Assembly (NCBI RefSeq): GCF_030512175.1
Contig: NZ_JAULBL010000001.1
Coordinates: 744,001 to 808,000 of the forward strand
DNA: 64,000 bases
Reading direction: 5' to 3'
DNA from: Paeniglutamicibacter sulfureus
GTDB taxonomy: Bacteria; Actinomycetota; Actinomycetes; Actinomycetales; Micrococcaceae
Numbering within the stretch: position 1 is the stretch's first letter; every line of letters begins with the position of its first letter. The notes beneath the pieces are model-generated. The model did no database searches. It was not told the origin of the DNA and saw nothing but the letters and a program-made list of their open reading frames with translations. A program made the translations under genes and the position numbers. Shown here piece by piece: positions 41,895-52,188 of this stretch.

Positions 41895-44803
41895 GCACCA
41901 CCTCTTCGCACCGACTCGGCGCGGACGCAACCGCCTCCGCCCGCATCGACCGCACCCGCGAGCTTTCCTTCACCGTGGACGGCAAGGCCTTCACCGGCTT
42001 TGCCGGGGACACCGTGGCCTCGGCCATGCTCGGGGCCGGAATCCGCGCCTGCGGCGACTCCCTCTACCTCAAGCGCCCGCGCGGCATCGTCTCGGCCGGC
42101 GTCGAGGAATCCAACGCGCTGGTCAAGATCGGCGCCCGCTGGGCCGGACACGTGAACGAATCCATGCTCCCGGCCACCACCGTGGAACTCACCGACGGCA
42201 TGGACGTCACGCTGCTTCAGGGCCTGGGCCAGCTTGACCCGCGCACCGACGAGGCCATCTACGACCGCAAGCACGTGCACACCGACGTGCTCATCGTCGG
42301 GGCCGGCCCCGCCGGACTGGCGGCTGCGCGCGAAGCCGCGAAGTCCGGCGCCCGGGTCATCCTGATCGACGAGCAGCCCGAGGCCGGCGGTTCGCTACTT
42401 TCGGCCTCCACCGAGACCATCGACGGCAAGGGCGCCGCGCAGTGGATCGCCGAGACCCGCGCCGCCCTGGATTCGGCCGAGGAGTTCACCTACCTCTCGC
42501 GCAGCACCGCGTTTGGCAGCTACGACGCCAACTACTTCGTGGCCGTCCAGCGCCGCACCGACCATCTGGCCGGCGAGCTGGGCGCGGGGGTGTCCCGCGA
42601 GCGCATCTGGCACATCCGGGCCAAGCAGGTCGTGCTGGCCACCGGCGCCCACGAACGCCCGCTGGTGTTCGAGAACAACGACCGCCCGGGGATCATGCTG
42701 GCCGCCGCGGCCCGCTCCTACCTCAACCGCTACGGCGTGCAGGTCGGCAACAACATCGTCGTGGCAACGACCAACGACTCGGCCTATGCGTTGGTCGAGG
42801 ACCTGCTGGCCGCCGGCACCGCGGTCTCAGCGGTCATCGACGCCCGCACCGAGCCCTCGATCCGCGCCACCGAGGTCTCTGCCCGCGGCATCCGGGTCAT
42901 CGTCGGCTCCGTGGTTGCCGACACCTCGGCAGGTCCCGACGGCTCGCTGTCCTCGGTCACCATCAGCGGCATCGATGCCGCCGGCGCACTGGTCGGGGAC
43001 ACCGAGACCATCAACGCCGAGGTCCTGGCCGTCTCCGGCGGCTGGAACCCCGTGGTGCACCTGCACTCCCAGCGCGAACGCCGCCTGGGCTGGAGCGAGG
43101 CGCTCTCCGCCTTCGTCCCCGCCCACCCGGTGGCCAACCAGCAGACCGCCGGTGCCATGAACGGGCGCCTCGAGCTGGCCTCCGCGCTGGCCGAGGGCGC
43201 CCGCGCCGGGGCCGACGCGGCAACCGCCGCGGGGTTCAGCACCTCGGCCTCGGTGCCCAGCGCACCGGTGGAGACCCCGGGCGAGTCGCGCGCCCTGTGG
43301 CTGGTTCCCTCGCTGGCCGGCGAGGGCGCCGACTACAAGAGCCACTTCGTGGACTTCCAGCGCGACCAGACCGTGGCCGACGTGCTGCGTTCGGTCGGCG
43401 CGGGCATGCGCTCGGTGGAGCACGTGAAGCGCTACACCTCCATCTCCACCGCGAACGACCAGGGCAAGACGTCCGGGGTGAACGCCATCGGCGTAATCGC
43501 CGCGGCCTTGGGCACCAACGACGTGGCGGGCATCGGCACCACCGCCTTCCGCGCCCCCTACACCCCGGTGGCCTTCGCGGCCCTGGCCGGGCGCGAGCGC
43601 GGGGAGCTCTTCGACCCGGCCCGCCTGACTTCCATCCACCCGTGGCACGTGGCCCGCGGCGCACTCTTCGAGGACGTCGGGCAGTGGAAGCGCCCCTGGT
43701 ACTACCCGCTGGAAGGCGAGGACATGGATACCGCGGTCTACCGCGAGTCCAAGGCCGTGCGCGACTCGGTGGGCTTCATGGACGCGTCCACGCTGGGCAA
43801 GATCGAGATCCGCGGCAAGGACGCCGGCGAGTTCCTGAACCGCATGTACACCAACGCCTTCAAGAAGCTCAAGCCGGGGCTGGCCCGCTACGGCCTGATG
43901 TGCAAGGCCGACGGCATGATCTTCGACGACGGGGTGACCCTGCGCCTGGACGAGGACCGTTTCTTCATGACCACCACCACCGGCGGCGCCGCCGGCGTGC
44001 TGGACTGGCTGGAGGAATGGCTGCAGACCGAATGGCCGGAACTTGACGTCAAGTGCACCTCGGTCACCGAGCAGTACTCGACCGTCGCTGTCGTGGGGCC
44101 CAAGTCCCGCGCGGTGCTGGCCAAGGTCGCCCCCGAACTGGATCTGGACAACGAGTCCTTCCCGTTCATGGCCTTCAAGGAGACAGTGCTGGCCTCGGGC
44201 ATCGAGGCGCGCATCTGCCGCATCTCCTTCTCCGGCGAACTGGCCTACGAGATCAACGTGCCGTCCTGGTATGGGCTGAAGGTCTGGGAAGACGTGGCGG
44301 AGGCCGGGGAGGAATTCAACATCACCCCCTACGGCACCGAGACCATGCACGTGCTGCGCGCCGAGAAGGGCTTCATCATCGTCGGCCAGGACACCGACGG
44401 CACGGTGACCCCGCAGGACGCCTCGATGGAGTGGGTGGTCTCCAAGGTCAAGGACTTCGTGGGCAAGCGTTCCTTCGACCGCGTGGACAACCGTCGCGAG
44501 GACCGCAAGCAGCTGGTCACCGTGCTGCCGGCGGACAAGAGCCTCCGGTTGCCCGAAGGCACCCAGCTGGTGAACAAGGGCACCGAACTGACCCAGTCGG
44601 TATCGCCGGTGCCGATGCAGGGGTTCGTCACCTCCAGCTACCTCTCCCCGGCACTGGGCCGCAGCTTCGGCATGGCCATGATCTCCAACGGCCGGGCGCG
44701 CATCGGCGAGGAGCTGTCGGCCTTCGTCGACGGCAAGCTCGTGGATGTCGTCGTGGGCGAAACCGTACTTTTTGATTCCGAAGGGAGCCGTCGAGATGGC
44801 TGA
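41891..44803 (+). CDS. soxA: Sarcosine oxidase subunit alpha
   Basis: 970-residue NAD- and folate-binding subunit. N-terminal 2Fe-2S-like fold ([23 protein letters not shown]), NAD domain with [30 protein letters not shown], and a C-terminal GcvT/DMGDH-like tetrahydrofolate domain from about 590 ([63 protein letters not shown]). The complex oxidises sarcosine to glycine and hydrogen peroxide and passes the methyl carbon to tetrahydrofolate. GTG start overlaps soxD (GTGA). Confidence 0.97.
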   Translation: MSTTSSHRLGADATASARIDRTRELSFTVDGKAFTGFAGDTVASAMLGAGIRACGDSLYLKRPRGIVSAGVEESNALVKIGARWAGHVNESMLPATTVELTDGMDVTLLQGLGQLDPRTDEAIYDRKHVHTDVLIVGAGPAGLAAAREAAKSGARVILIDEQPEAGGSLLSASTETIDGKGAAQWIAETRAALDSAEEFTYLSRSTAFGSYDANYFVAVQRRTDHLAGELGAGVSRERIWHIRAKQVVLATGAHERPLVFENNDRPGIMLAAAARSYLNRYGVQVGNNIVVATTNDSAYALVEDLLAAGTAVSAVIDARTEPSIRATEVSARGIRVIVGSVVADTSAGPDGSLSSVTISGIDAAGALVGDTETINAEVLAVSGGWNPVVHLHSQRERRLGWSEALSAFVPAHPVANQQTAGAMNGRLELASALAEGARAGADAATAAGFSTSASVPSAPVETPGESRALWLVPSLAGEGADYKSHFVDFQRDQTVADVLRSVGAGMRSVEHVKRYTSISTANDQGKTSGVNAIGVIAAALGTNDVAGIGTTAFRAPYTPVAFAALAGRERGELFDPARLTSIHPWHVARGALFEDVGQWKRPWYYPLEGEDMDTAVYRESKAVRDSVGFMDASTLGKIEIRGKDAGEFLNRMYTNAFKKLKPGLARYGLMCKADGMIFDDGVTLRLDEDRFFMTTTTGGAAGVLDWLEEWLQTEWPELDVKCTSVTEQYSTVAVVGPKSRAVLAKVAPELDLDNESFPFMAFKETVLASGIEARICRISFSGELAYEINVPSWYGLKVWEDVAEAGEEFNITPYGTETMHVLRAEKGFIIVGQDTDGTVTPQDASMEWVVSKVKDFVGKRSFDRVDNRREDRKQLVTVLPADKSLRLPEGTQLVNKGTELTQSVSPVPMQGFVTSSYLSPALGRSFGMAMISNGRARIGEELSAFVDGKLVDVVVGETVLFDSEGSRRDG

Positions 44804-45413
44804 GCAGGTTTTGACTGATATTTCCGTATTGCGCACCAGTCCGTTGGCGCACCTGGCATCCGCGCTCGAGCAGGGCTCGGTGCAGGGTGAACGCGGCGTG
44901 TCGCTGCGCGAGATCGCGTTCACCACCCAGCTCGGGGTGCGCGCCGAGCCGGGAACCGAAGCCCACGCCGCCCTGGCCGCGGCAACCGGCGTCGGCCTGC
45001 CGGATTCGGTGGGACAGGTCGCCGGGACCGCCGACGGGACAGCCGTGCTCTGGAGCGGCCCGGACGAGTTCCTGCTGGTTGCACCGGAGGGCACCGAGTT
45101 GCTCGGCGACCTGGTCCAGGCGCTGGGACAGGCCCCGGGCCAGGTGGTTGACCTCTCGGCCAACCGCACCGTCATCGAGCTCTCGGGACCCAGTGCCCGA
45201 GAAGTGCTGGAGAAGGGCTGCCCGGCGGACCTGCACCCGCGCAGTTTCGGCGTGGGAACCGCGATCACCACGGTGCTCGGCCCGGTTCCGGTGCTGCTGT
45301 GGAAGAGTGCCGAGGACACCTTCCGGTTGCTGCCGCGGGCGTCCTTTGCCGACTACACGGCGCGCTGGCTGCTCGATGCCATGACGGAATTCGCTTCCCC
45401 ACCCGTCGACTAG
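44796..45413 (+). CDS. soxG: Sarcosine oxidase subunit gamma
   Basis: 205 residues from ATG 44796, overlapping soxA by eight bases, with AAGGGAG seven bases upstream. SoxG fold related to Gcv[69 protein letters not shown] and a C-terminal [21 protein letters not shown]. Last gene of the sox operon, closed by a strong hairpin. Confidence 0.96.
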   Translation: MAEQVLTDISVLRTSPLAHLASALEQGSVQGERGVSLREIAFTTQLGVRAEPGTEAHAALAAATGVGLPDSVGQVAGTADGTAVLWSGPDEFLLVAPEGTELLGDLVQALGQAPGQVVDLSANRTVIELSGPSAREVLEKGCPADLHPRSFGVGTAITTVLGPVPVLLWKSAEDTFRLLPRASFADYTARWLLDAMTEFASPPVD

Positions 45414-45438
45414 GCGGTCAGCACGAGCCGTGGCCACG

Positions 45439-45482
45439 GCGGGCGGGCGATCCCCCTTTCGACCGGGGGGTCGCCCGCCCGC
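45439..45482 (+). terminator. Terminator of the sox operon
   Basis: An 18-bp stem (45439-45456, beginning GCGGGCGGGCGA, with 45465-45482) containing one G-T wobble and an 8-base loop, 25 bases past soxG. It separates soxBDAG from purU, so purU probably has its own promoter between 45483 and 45623; I see no clear consensus boxes there. Confidence 0.85.
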
Positions 45483-45623
45483 GTTCGTGGGCGCAACATC
45501 GCGGCGGCGAATCGGGATTGTGGCCAGAGGCACCTAAAATAGCCAGCGGAACACCAGCAGTAAAGAAAAACAGACCACCCTTCGCGAGGCCCCGGCGGCC
45601 GCGCATGTATCGGAGTGCCGAAC

Positions 45624-46490
45624 GTGGATACACCAACTGAAGTCGAACACATCCTCACCGTCGCCTGCGCGGAGCGCCCCGGCATCGTCCATGCGGTGAC
45701 CGGGTTCCTGCTTGCCCAGGGCCGCGACATCGTCGAGCTCAAGCATTTCGGGGACCGCCGTGCCGGGCAGTTCTTCATGCGCGTGGATTTTGCCGGGGCC
45801 GACGCCCCGGGCCTGACCGAGTCCATGCGCGCCGGCTTCGCCTCCCTGGCCGACGAATACGGCATCACCTGGACGCTGGCGCCCAAGGGCACCAAGAAGC
45901 GCGTGCTGATCATGGTCTCCAAGTTCGACCACTGTCTCAACGACCTGCTGCACCGGGCCCGCCTGGGCGAGCTGCCGATCGACGTTGTCGCCGTGGTCTC
46001 CAACCACACTGACCACCAGGGCCTGGCCGAATGGCACAAGGTGCCCTTCTTCCATGTGCCGGTCACCCCGGACACCAAGCCGGCCGCCGAGGCGAAGCTG
46101 CTCGAGCTCATTGACGAGTTCGACGTGGAACTCGTGGTGCTGGCGCGCTACATGCAGGTGCTCAGTGACGAGCTCAGCCGCAAGCTCACCGGCAAGACCA
46201 TCAACATCCATCACTCGTTCCTGCCGTCCTTCAAGGGCGCCAAGCCGTACCACCAGGCCTGGGACCGTGGCGTGAAGACCGTGGGCGCCACCGCCCACTA
46301 CGTCAACGCCGAGCTCGACGAGGGACCGATCATTTCCCAGCAGGTCCAGGACGTCGACCACACCTACTCCCCCGCGGATCTGGTGGCCGCCGGTCGCGAC
46401 ACCGAATGCAAGGCGCTGTCCAACGCGGTGAAGTGGCACGCCGAGGGACGCGTGTTCCTCTACGGCAACCGCACCGTGGTGCTGCGCTAA
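45624..46490 (+). CDS. purU: Formyltetrahydrofolate deformylase PurU
   Basis: Hydrolyses 10-formyl-tetrahydrofolate to formate and tetrahydrofolate, balancing one-carbon pools. 288 residues from the GTG at 45624, with CGGAG eight bases upstream; a GTG at 45615 is the alternative. N-terminal ACT domain (ILTVACAERPGIVHAVTGFLLAQGRDIVELKHFGD), then a formyltransferase-type domain with INIHHSFLPSFKGAKPYHQA (catalytic Asn, His) and ELDEGPIISQQV (Asp). PurU next to sox genes is common in Arthrobacter and makes sense because methyl groups from sarcosine enter the folate pool. Confidence 0.96.
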   Translation: MDTPTEVEHILTVACAERPGIVHAVTGFLLAQGRDIVELKHFGDRRAGQFFMRVDFAGADAPGLTESMRAGFASLADEYGITWTLAPKGTKKRVLIMVSKFDHCLNDLLHRARLGELPIDVVAVVSNHTDHQGLAEWHKVPFFHVPVTPDTKPAAEAKLLELIDEFDVELVVLARYMQVLSDELSRKLTGKTINIHHSFLPSFKGAKPYHQAWDRGVKTVGATAHYVNAELDEGPIISQQVQDVDHTYSPADLVAAGRDTECKALSNAVKWHAEGRVFLYGNRTVVLR

Positions 46491-46515
46491 CAAACGCACG
46501 ACCATGCGTTCCGAC

Positions 46516-46557
46516 CTTCGGGCCGGCGGGATCCTTCGGGTTCCCGCCGGCCCGAAG
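46516..46557 (+). terminator. Intrinsic terminator of purU
   Basis: Perfect 16-bp stem, CTTCGGGCCGGCGGGA (46516-46531) with TCCCGCCGGCCCGAAG (46542-46557), 10-base loop, followed by CGTTTT. It lies 26 bases after the purU stop. Confidence 0.88.
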
Positions 46558-46650
46558 CGTTTTGGGCATAAAACCAACTACTTCACCGGGTCGAGGGATG
46601 TCTTGCGGGCATGGCGGTGCCCGCGAAATGTTGTTCCCTTGCCTACCGGA

Positions 46651-47316
46651 TCACTCCCGCGCCAGGACCTCGGCGGCCGCGCCATCGGTGGACGCATCCT
46701 CCAGCCCGGATCCGCCCAGGGCCTGTTCCTGCCAGCTTTCTGCCCGCCAGCTGCCCGGAGTTCCCTCCACCACAACCACGCCGGTATTCGAAACAGCGTT
46801 AAGGGCGGTGAATCCCTTGGGGAGGTTCCCGCATCGGGCTCCGACCCACGCTCGGATCATGGCGCCGTGGGTGACGAGCACCGCGGTATCGATACCCGTG
46901 GACACCACTTCGGCGACAACGTCGTCGAAACGTCCCAGCACCGCCTGCCCGTCCTCCCCGGTCCCGGCGATTATGGCGTCAGTGGCCCCATCGGCCCACC
47001 CGAAGGCCACGGACAGGTATGCCTCAATGGAGGCCTCGTCGTTGGCCATCTCCAACGTCCCGGCCGGAATTTCCCGAAGCCCGGCACGGATACCTACCTC
47101 GAGTCCGAGCGCGGCAGCGAGCGGGGCCGCCGTCTGTTGGGTGCGAAGGAGCGTGGAGGCATAGATCGCCTCGATGGTGGTGGCAGTCAACGCCGCCGGC
47201 AGCGCCCGGGCCTGTTCACGACCGAGGTCAGTCAGGCTCGCCCCCGGCTCGCCGGTGTCGAGGTGGTGTCCGACGTTCGATGTGGTCTGGCCGTGCCGAA
47301 TGAGGATTAGTCGCAT
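46651..47316 (-). CDS. Histidine phosphatase family protein
   Basis: Phosphoglycerate-mutase-like phosphatase, 221 residues. The RHG motif LILIRHGQTTSNVG is at the N-terminus (catalytic His), and AVLVTHGAMIRAW carries the second His. AIYASTLLRTQQTAAPLAAALGL and GLREIPAGTLE are also typical. Start at 47316 places the motif as in homologues; an ATG at 47325 is possible. Substrate unknown. Divergent from the copper ATPase gene. Confidence 0.9.
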   Translation of the reverse strand: MRLILIRHGQTTSNVGHHLDTGEPGASLTDLGREQARALPAALTATTIEAIYASTLLRTQQTAAPLAAALGLEVGIRAGLREIPAGTLEMANDEASIEAYLSVAFGWADGATDAIIAGTGEDGQAVLGRFDDVVAEVVSTGIDTAVLVTHGAMIRAWVGARCGNLPKGFTALNAVSNTGVVVVEGTPGSWRAESWQEQALGGSGLEDASTDGAAAEVLARE

Positions 47317-47457
47317 GTCCACCATCTTCCCTGCGGCCACGACGGTCCGACGAATTGGTATCCAGGCTTCCTGCCTCGGCGCCCATGCAGGCCATGGAGG
47401 ATCGCGACACGAGCCCAGGCACGGAAACGATCTCCGGATGAGCTTGCCGTCGAGCCG

Positions 47458-47486
47458 TTGACATATACCCCCTAGGGGTATACGTT
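47458..47486 (+). promoter_or_regulatory. CsoR-like operator overlapping the copB core promoter
   Basis: A perfect -35 TTGACA (47458-47463) is followed directly by the palindrome TATACCCC-CTA-GGGGTATA (47464-47482), matching the ATACCCC/GGGGTAT box bound by copper sensor CsoR. A 17-base spacer puts the -10 near 47481-47486 and the start of transcription at or just before the ATG at 47493, suggesting a leaderless mRNA. Repressor binding would cover the whole spacer. Confidence 0.8.
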
Positions 47487-47492
47487 GGCGCC

Positions 47493-49634
47493 ATGAACGA
47501 ACACCAGCACAGCACGGCAGCCCCGCCGGACCCGGAAAACCGCCAGTTTGGCAATGGACCGCATTCGGCACATCCGGAACACGACCACGCAAGCATGGTC
47601 CACCCTGAACATGCCGGCGCCGGGCATGGCGACCACTCGGGCCACGGCGGGCACGGAGACCATGTGGCGGTCTTCAGGAAGCTCTTTTGGGTCATGCTGG
47701 CCATCTCGATACCGGTTCTGGCCTTCAACGCCATGTTCACCATGCTCATTGGCGTCACCTTGCCCCGGACCGCGTGGATCCCGTGGGTCTCCCCGGTCCT
47801 GGGCACGGTGATGTACCTCTGGGGCGGACGGCCGTTCCTCTCCGGGGCCAGGGACGAGCTGGCGGCCCGCAAACCTGGAATGATGCTGCTGATCTCCTTG
47901 GGCATCACGGTCGCCTTCCTGTCCTCTTGGGGTGCGAGCCTCGGCCTTCTGGACCACGGACTGGACTTCTGGTGGGAACTCGCCTTGCTGATCGTCATCA
48001 TGCTGCTGGGCCACTGGATCGAGATGCGGTCCCTGGCCCAGACCACCTCGGCCCTGGATTCACTGGCCGCGCTGTTGCCCGACACCGCCGAACGCATCGT
48101 CGGCGGTGAAGTCCAACAGGTAGCCCCCGGCTCCCTGGAACTGGGCGATGTCGTCATCGTGCGCCCCGGCGGACGCATCCCGGCCGACGGGGAAATCACC
48201 GACGGAACCGCCGAGATGGACGAGTCGATGATCACCGGCGAGTCCCGCACGGTGTCCCGCGGCCCCGGTCAACACGTGGTGGCCGGTACCGTCTCCACCG
48301 ACACCGCCGTCCGCGTGAAGGTCACGGCGATCGGGGCCGACACGGCCTTGGCGGGCATCCAGCGTCTGGTCACCGAGGCACAGGCCTCCAGTTCGCGCGC
48401 CCAGCGCATCGCCGACACTGCCGCCGGCTGGCTGTTCTGGTTCGCTTTGGGCGCCGCCCTCGTCACCGCCACAGTCTGGTCGCTGCTCGGGGACCCGGAC
48501 GCGGCGGTCATCCGGACCGTCACGGTGCTGGTCATTGCCTGCCCCCACGCCCTGGGACTGGCGATCCCGCTCGTGGTTTCCATCGCCACCGAACGCGCCG
48601 CCAAGGGCGGGGTGCTCATCAAGGACCGGCTCGCCCTGGAGGGCATGCGCCAGGTAACCTCGGTGCTCTTCGACAAGACCGGCACCCTGACCGTCGGCGA
48701 ACCCGTTCTCACCGAAATCGCCGCGGTTCCCGGCCACTCCGAGGACCAGGTCCTGGCCCTCGCTGCGGCCGCCGAATCCGACAGCGAGCACCCGCTGGCC
48801 CAGGCGATCATGCGGGCCGCGGGCGAACGCTCACTGTCTCTCTCCCCCGCCACCGGCTTCCGCTCCTCTCCGGCCGAGGGTGTCCGGGCTTCCGTCGACG
48901 GGGCCGAGATCGGGGTCGGCGGCCCGCACCTTTTGGCCACCCATGCCCTTGAACCGCTGCCGGCCAGCGAGAGCTGGAAGGCGCGCGGGGCAACCATCCT
49001 GCACGTGATCGCCGACGGGGCAGTCATCGGGGCACTGGCCCTGGCGGATGAGATCCGTCCCGAATCCCGCACCGCCGTTGAGGCACTTCACGCCCGGGGC
49101 ATCAAAGTCGTCATGATCACCGGGGACGCCGCGGCGGTGGCTGAATCCGTGGGTCGGGAGCTGGGCATCGACAGGGTCTTTGCGGGGGTGCGCCCGGAGC
49201 ACAAGGCCGCCAAGGTCGCCGGGCTGCAGGCGGAGGGGCAGAAGGTCGCCATGGTCGGGGACGGAGTCAACGACGCCCCCGCGCTGGCGCAAGCGGATGT
49301 CGGCATCGCCATCGGGGCCGGCACCGATGTGGCCATTGCCTCGGCCGGGGTCATCCTGGCCAGTGACGACCCGCGCTCGGTGCTCTCCGTCCTGGATCTC
49401 TCCCACGCCAGCTACCGCAAGATGAAGCAGAACCTGTGGTGGGCGGCCGGCTACAACCTGGTATCCGTTCCCCTGGCCGCCGGAGCGCTGGCCGGCATCG
49501 GCTTCGTCCTGCCGATGTCCGTCGGTGCGGTGCTGATGTCGGTTTCCACCGTCGTGGTGGCGTTGAATGCGCAGCTGCTGCGCCGCCTGGATCTGCGCCC
49601 CGGCGCCGGGCTCGATCGAGACCGCAGGAAGTAG
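47493..49634 (+). CDS. copB: Copper-translocating P-type ATPase, CopB type
   Basis: P1B-ATPase exporting copper, 713 residues. The first 57 residues are His-rich (HPEHDHASMVHPEHAG, HGDHSGHGGHGDH), a cytosolic metal-binding tail. Eight helices; the ion site is Cys350-Pro-His352 (IACPHALG), the CopB variant of the CPC motif. ITGESRTV (actuator), the phosphorylation site DKTGT (Asp394), the HP motif SDSEHPLAQAI, and MVGDGVNDAPALAQADVGIAIG are present. No ribosome site precedes the ATG. Upstream CsoR-type operator implies copper induction; csoR itself and copper chaperones are not in the window. Confidence 0.96.
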   Translation: MNEHQHSTAAPPDPENRQFGNGPHSAHPEHDHASMVHPEHAGAGHGDHSGHGGHGDHVAVFRKLFWVMLAISIPVLAFNAMFTMLIGVTLPRTAWIPWVSPVLGTVMYLWGGRPFLSGARDELAARKPGMMLLISLGITVAFLSSWGASLGLLDHGLDFWWELALLIVIMLLGHWIEMRSLAQTTSALDSLAALLPDTAERIVGGEVQQVAPGSLELGDVVIVRPGGRIPADGEITDGTAEMDESMITGESRTVSRGPGQHVVAGTVSTDTAVRVKVTAIGADTALAGIQRLVTEAQASSSRAQRIADTAAGWLFWFALGAALVTATVWSLLGDPDAAVIRTVTVLVIACPHALGLAIPLVVSIATERAAKGGVLIKDRLALEGMRQVTSVLFDKTGTLTVGEPVLTEIAAVPGHSEDQVLALAAAAESDSEHPLAQAIMRAAGERSLSLSPATGFRSSPAEGVRASVDGAEIGVGGPHLLATHALEPLPASESWKARGATILHVIADGAVIGALALADEIRPESRTAVEALHARGIKVVMITGDAAAVAESVGRELGIDRVFAGVRPEHKAAKVAGLQAEGQKVAMVGDGVNDAPALAQADVGIAIGAGTDVAIASAGVILASDDPRSVLSVLDLSHASYRKMKQNLWWAAGYNLVSVPLAAGALAGIGFVLPMSVGAVLMSVSTVVVALNAQLLRRLDLRPGAGLDRDRRK

Positions 49635-49676
49635 CCGGCACTGCCCCTGCGACCCGCGCAGTAGGCGCCCCTCCTC

Positions 49677-49705
49677 TTGACATTGACGTTGCGTCAAGAT
49701 TTACC
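49677..49705 (+). promoter_or_regulatory. MerR-type autoregulatory operator of the TipA-like gene
   Basis: TTGACA (49677-49682) is followed by TTGACG-TTG-CGTCAA (49683-49697), a perfect 6-bp inverted repeat, with a -10-like TTTACC at 49700-49705. A palindrome lying between -35 and -10 is the MerR arrangement. The ATG follows at 49715, again with little or no leader. Confidence 0.7.
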
Positions 49706-49714
49706 GTTGATTCC

Positions 49715-50476
49715 ATGGAACGGTCGATACAACAGGTCGCCAGGCTCGCCGGCACCACCAGCCGCACGCTGCGCCACTACGACGACATCGGCCTGCTGCC
49801 GCCCAGCCGCATCGGACACAACGGCTACCGGTACTACGACGAGGCGGCACTGATCCGTCTGCAGCGCGTACTGCTGCTGCGTGAGCTGGGACTCGGCCTG
49901 CCGCAGATCCACCAGGTCATCGAGGCCGAGGCGGACGAGGCCGCGGCGCTGGAAACGCACCTGGCCCTCCTGCGCGCCGAACAAGACCGCCTCGCACGAC
50001 GGATCGCAGCGGTGCAGCACACCATCGATTCACTGCAAGGAAGAGGGAAGCTCATGGCAAAAAACATGTTCGACGGATTTGACCATACGGTGCACCGGGA
50101 CGAGGTGGAGCAGCGCTGGGGCAAGGAAGCCTATGCCCGCTCCGACGCCTGGTGGCGCGGGTTGGGCAAGGACGGACAGGAGGACTGGAAGCTCCGGATG
50201 AAGGACCTGGGCAACGACTGGATCGCCGCGGCCCGGGATGCCGGAACCACCCCGGACTCCCCGCAGGCCCAGGACCTGGCCCGGCGCCACGTCCAGTGGC
50301 TCACCGGCATCCCGGGAACCCCGGCGGCGGAGCCGGGCGGCGACACCAAGGGGTACGTCATGGGCCTGGCGGAGATGTATGTGGCCGACGAGCGCTTCGC
50401 CGCGAACTACGGCGGCTTCGAGGGCGCTTCCTTCGTGCGCGATGCCCTGACGATCCACCTCAGGGCGATGCCGTAG
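49715..50476 (+). CDS. MerR family regulator with C-terminal TipAS domain
   Basis: 253 residues. Winged helix MERSIQQVARLAGTTSRTLRHYDDIGLLPPSRIGHNGYRYYDEAALIRLQRVLLLRELGLGL (1-60), a dimerisation helix (65-110), then a TipAS antibiotic-recognition domain (about 118-250) with VEQRWGKEAYARSDAWWRGLG and YVMGLAEMYVADERFAANYGG. TipA-type proteins bind thiopeptides or other drugs and activate their own promoter. A matching operator lies just upstream. The nearby copper ATPase is not an evident target. Confidence 0.92.
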   Translation: MERSIQQVARLAGTTSRTLRHYDDIGLLPPSRIGHNGYRYYDEAALIRLQRVLLLRELGLGLPQIHQVIEAEADEAAALETHLALLRAEQDRLARRIAAVQHTIDSLQGRGKLMAKNMFDGFDHTVHRDEVEQRWGKEAYARSDAWWRGLGKDGQEDWKLRMKDLGNDWIAAARDAGTTPDSPQAQDLARRHVQWLTGIPGTPAAEPGGDTKGYVMGLAEMYVADERFAANYGGFEGASFVRDALTIHLRAMP

Positions 50477-50505
50477 CAGCAAAGAGTGTGCAGGCATCCC
50501 GCCTT

Positions 50506-52188
50506 CTACAGGTGCGTTGGCGCGAACATCTTCAGCAGCGTCTGCACCACCACCACGTTGGGGCCGTCGGCGGCAAAGGACTCCTCGAGCGCCTCGCGCA
50601 CGTTTTCCGGGTCCACCAGACGGGCCGGGATCCCGAAGGATTCGGCCAACGCCACGAAGTCCGGGCGGGCCAGCTCGGTGGCGGTGGCCTTCCCGAAGGC
50701 CCCTTCCATGTATTCGCGCAGGATCCCGTAGCCTCCGTCGTCGACGATCAGCCAGGTCACGGGAGCCTGGTGCTGCTTGGCGGTGGCCAGTTCGGCAATG
50801 GAGTACATGGCCGAGCCGTCGCCGGAGACCGCCAGCACGCGCGCCTGCGCCGGGGTCTTGCCCGCGACCTGCAGCCCCAGCGCCCCGCCGATGGCCGAGG
50901 GGAAGCCGAAGCCCAGGCCGCCTGCACCCTGGGCGGAATGGAACTCCCCGGCCTTGGAGTCCCAACAGCTCCATCCCCAGTAGGCGGAAATGGTCATGTC
51001 CCAGAACGTTTGCATGTCATCGGGCACCGCGGCCCGGATGTCGGCCATGAAGGTGCGCTCCTTGGACAGGTCCTGGGCGTCTAGCCGTGCGAAGACCTTG
51101 GCCAGGGTGTCGGCAACGACCGTTTCGGGGCCCTTCCCGTGCCAGTTGGCCTCGGTCCCGCCCTCGAGCATGCCCAATGCCTCGCCCAGGTACTCGAGCG
51201 CCGCCTTGGCGTCGGCCCGGATGCCCAGGGCCGGGCGGTTGGATTCGAGCACGCGCGGCTCGGCGTCGATCTGGATCAGGTGCCCGCGCGGCTCCAGGGT
51301 GAAGTAGTTGCTGGTGACCTCGCCCAGGGCGGAGCCCACCACGATCAGCACGTCGGCGTCCTCCAGGACCTCGGTGACGTGCCGGTCCTCGACCCAGGAC
51401 TGCAGGGACAGCGGATGGTTCCAGGGGAAGGCGCCGTTGCCGCCGGGAGAGCACACGACCGGGGCGCCCAGGGACTGGGCCACGGCAAGCAGCGCGTCCT
51501 TGGCCCCGGCGCGGCGGACCCCGCCGCCGGCCACGATCACCGGGCGACTGGCCTTGGCCAGCCAGCGGACCGCTTCGTCGATGAGCTCGACGCGCGGCGG
51601 GTGCTCGTAAGCCTCGGCCAGCGCGTCGATGACCGGCGGTACCAAAACCGGGGCCAGCAAGACGTCCTGCGGGACCTCAACCCAGACCGGGCCCTGCGGC
51701 ACGGTGATCGCATCGGCCCAGGCGTCCTGGATGGCCGAGGGGATGCCCGAGGCGTGGTGGACGGTGCGCTGGGACTTGGTGACGTTCGCCGCGGAGGCCT
51801 TCTGGTCATCGAGCTGGTGCAGCATGCCCTTGCGGCGCGCGCCGAGCCCGTCCAGCGGAATCTGGCTGGCCACCACCACCATGGGCACAGAAGTGGCGTA
51901 GGCCTCCTGCAGACCGGCCAGGGATGTCAGCGCGCCGGGCCCGGTGGACAGGAAGAGCACCCCGACCTCGCCGGTGGCCCGGGCATAGCCGTCGGCGGCA
52001 AAGGCGGAGTTGTTTTCCACGCGGGAGGAGACGAAGTGCAGCTTCGAGCGCGAGAGCGCATCGAAAAGGCCCAGTGCATGCTGGCCGGGGATGCCGAAGA
52101 CCGTGTGGGCACCGAGCGCCTCGAGGGTCTCGATGACCAGGTCCCCGCCGTTGCGCGTACCCACTTCGGCGATGTCGTCCGGGCTCAT
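50506..52188 (-). CDS. Thiamine-diphosphate-dependent decarboxylase/synthase (acetolactate-synthase family)
   Basis: 560 residues with the three ThDP domains. The catalytic Glu58 is in [21 protein letters not shown]; the central Rossmann domain has [14 protein letters not shown]; the PP domain has [19 protein letters not shown], where the usual Asn-Asn is replaced by VDDGGYG. It overlaps the ureohydrolase stop by four bases (ATGA). P. aeruginosa AruI, a 2-ketoarginine decarboxylase, is also annotated as acetolactate synthase and feeds a guanidinobutyrase, so an AruI-like role fits; this is inference from context. Benzoylformate decarboxylase-type activity is an alternative. Confidence 0.88.
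   Translation of the reverse strand: MSPDDIAEVGTRNGGDLVIETLEALGAHTVFGIPGQHALGLFDALSRSKLHFVSSRVENNSAFAADGYARATGEVGVLFLSTGPGALTSLAGLQEAYATSVPMVVVASQIPLDGLGARRKGMLHQLDDQKASAANVTKSQRTVHHASGIPSAIQDAWADAITVPQGPVWVEVPQDVLLAPVLVPPVIDALAEAYEHPPRVELIDEAVRWLAKASRPVIVAGGGVRRAGAKDALLAVAQSLGAPVVCSPGGNGAFPWNHPLSLQSWVEDRHVTEVLEDADVLIVVGSALGEVTSNYFTLEPRGHLIQIDAEPRVLESNRPALGIRADAKAALEYLGEALGMLEGGTEANWHGKGPETVVADTLAKVFARLDAQDLSKERTFMADIRAAVPDDMQTFWDMTISAYWGWSCWDSKAGEFHSAQGAGGLGFGFPSAIGGALGLQVAGKTPAQARVLAVSGDGSAMYSIAELATAKQHQAPVTWLIVDDGGYGILREYMEGAFGKATATELARPDFVALAESFGIPARLVDPENVREALEESFAADGPNVVVVQTLLKMFAPTHL

Noticed and set aside
42827-45319. An 830-codon open frame on the minus strand opposite soxA and soxG.
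   Set aside because: It is a high-GC antisense shadow: composition is His/Gly/Asp-rich with no domain, and the plus strand encodes clear sarcosine oxidase subunits with matching known residues.
45483-45623. Glycine or folate-type riboswitch before purU.
   Set aside because: No recognisable conserved aptamer core between the sox terminator and the purU start.
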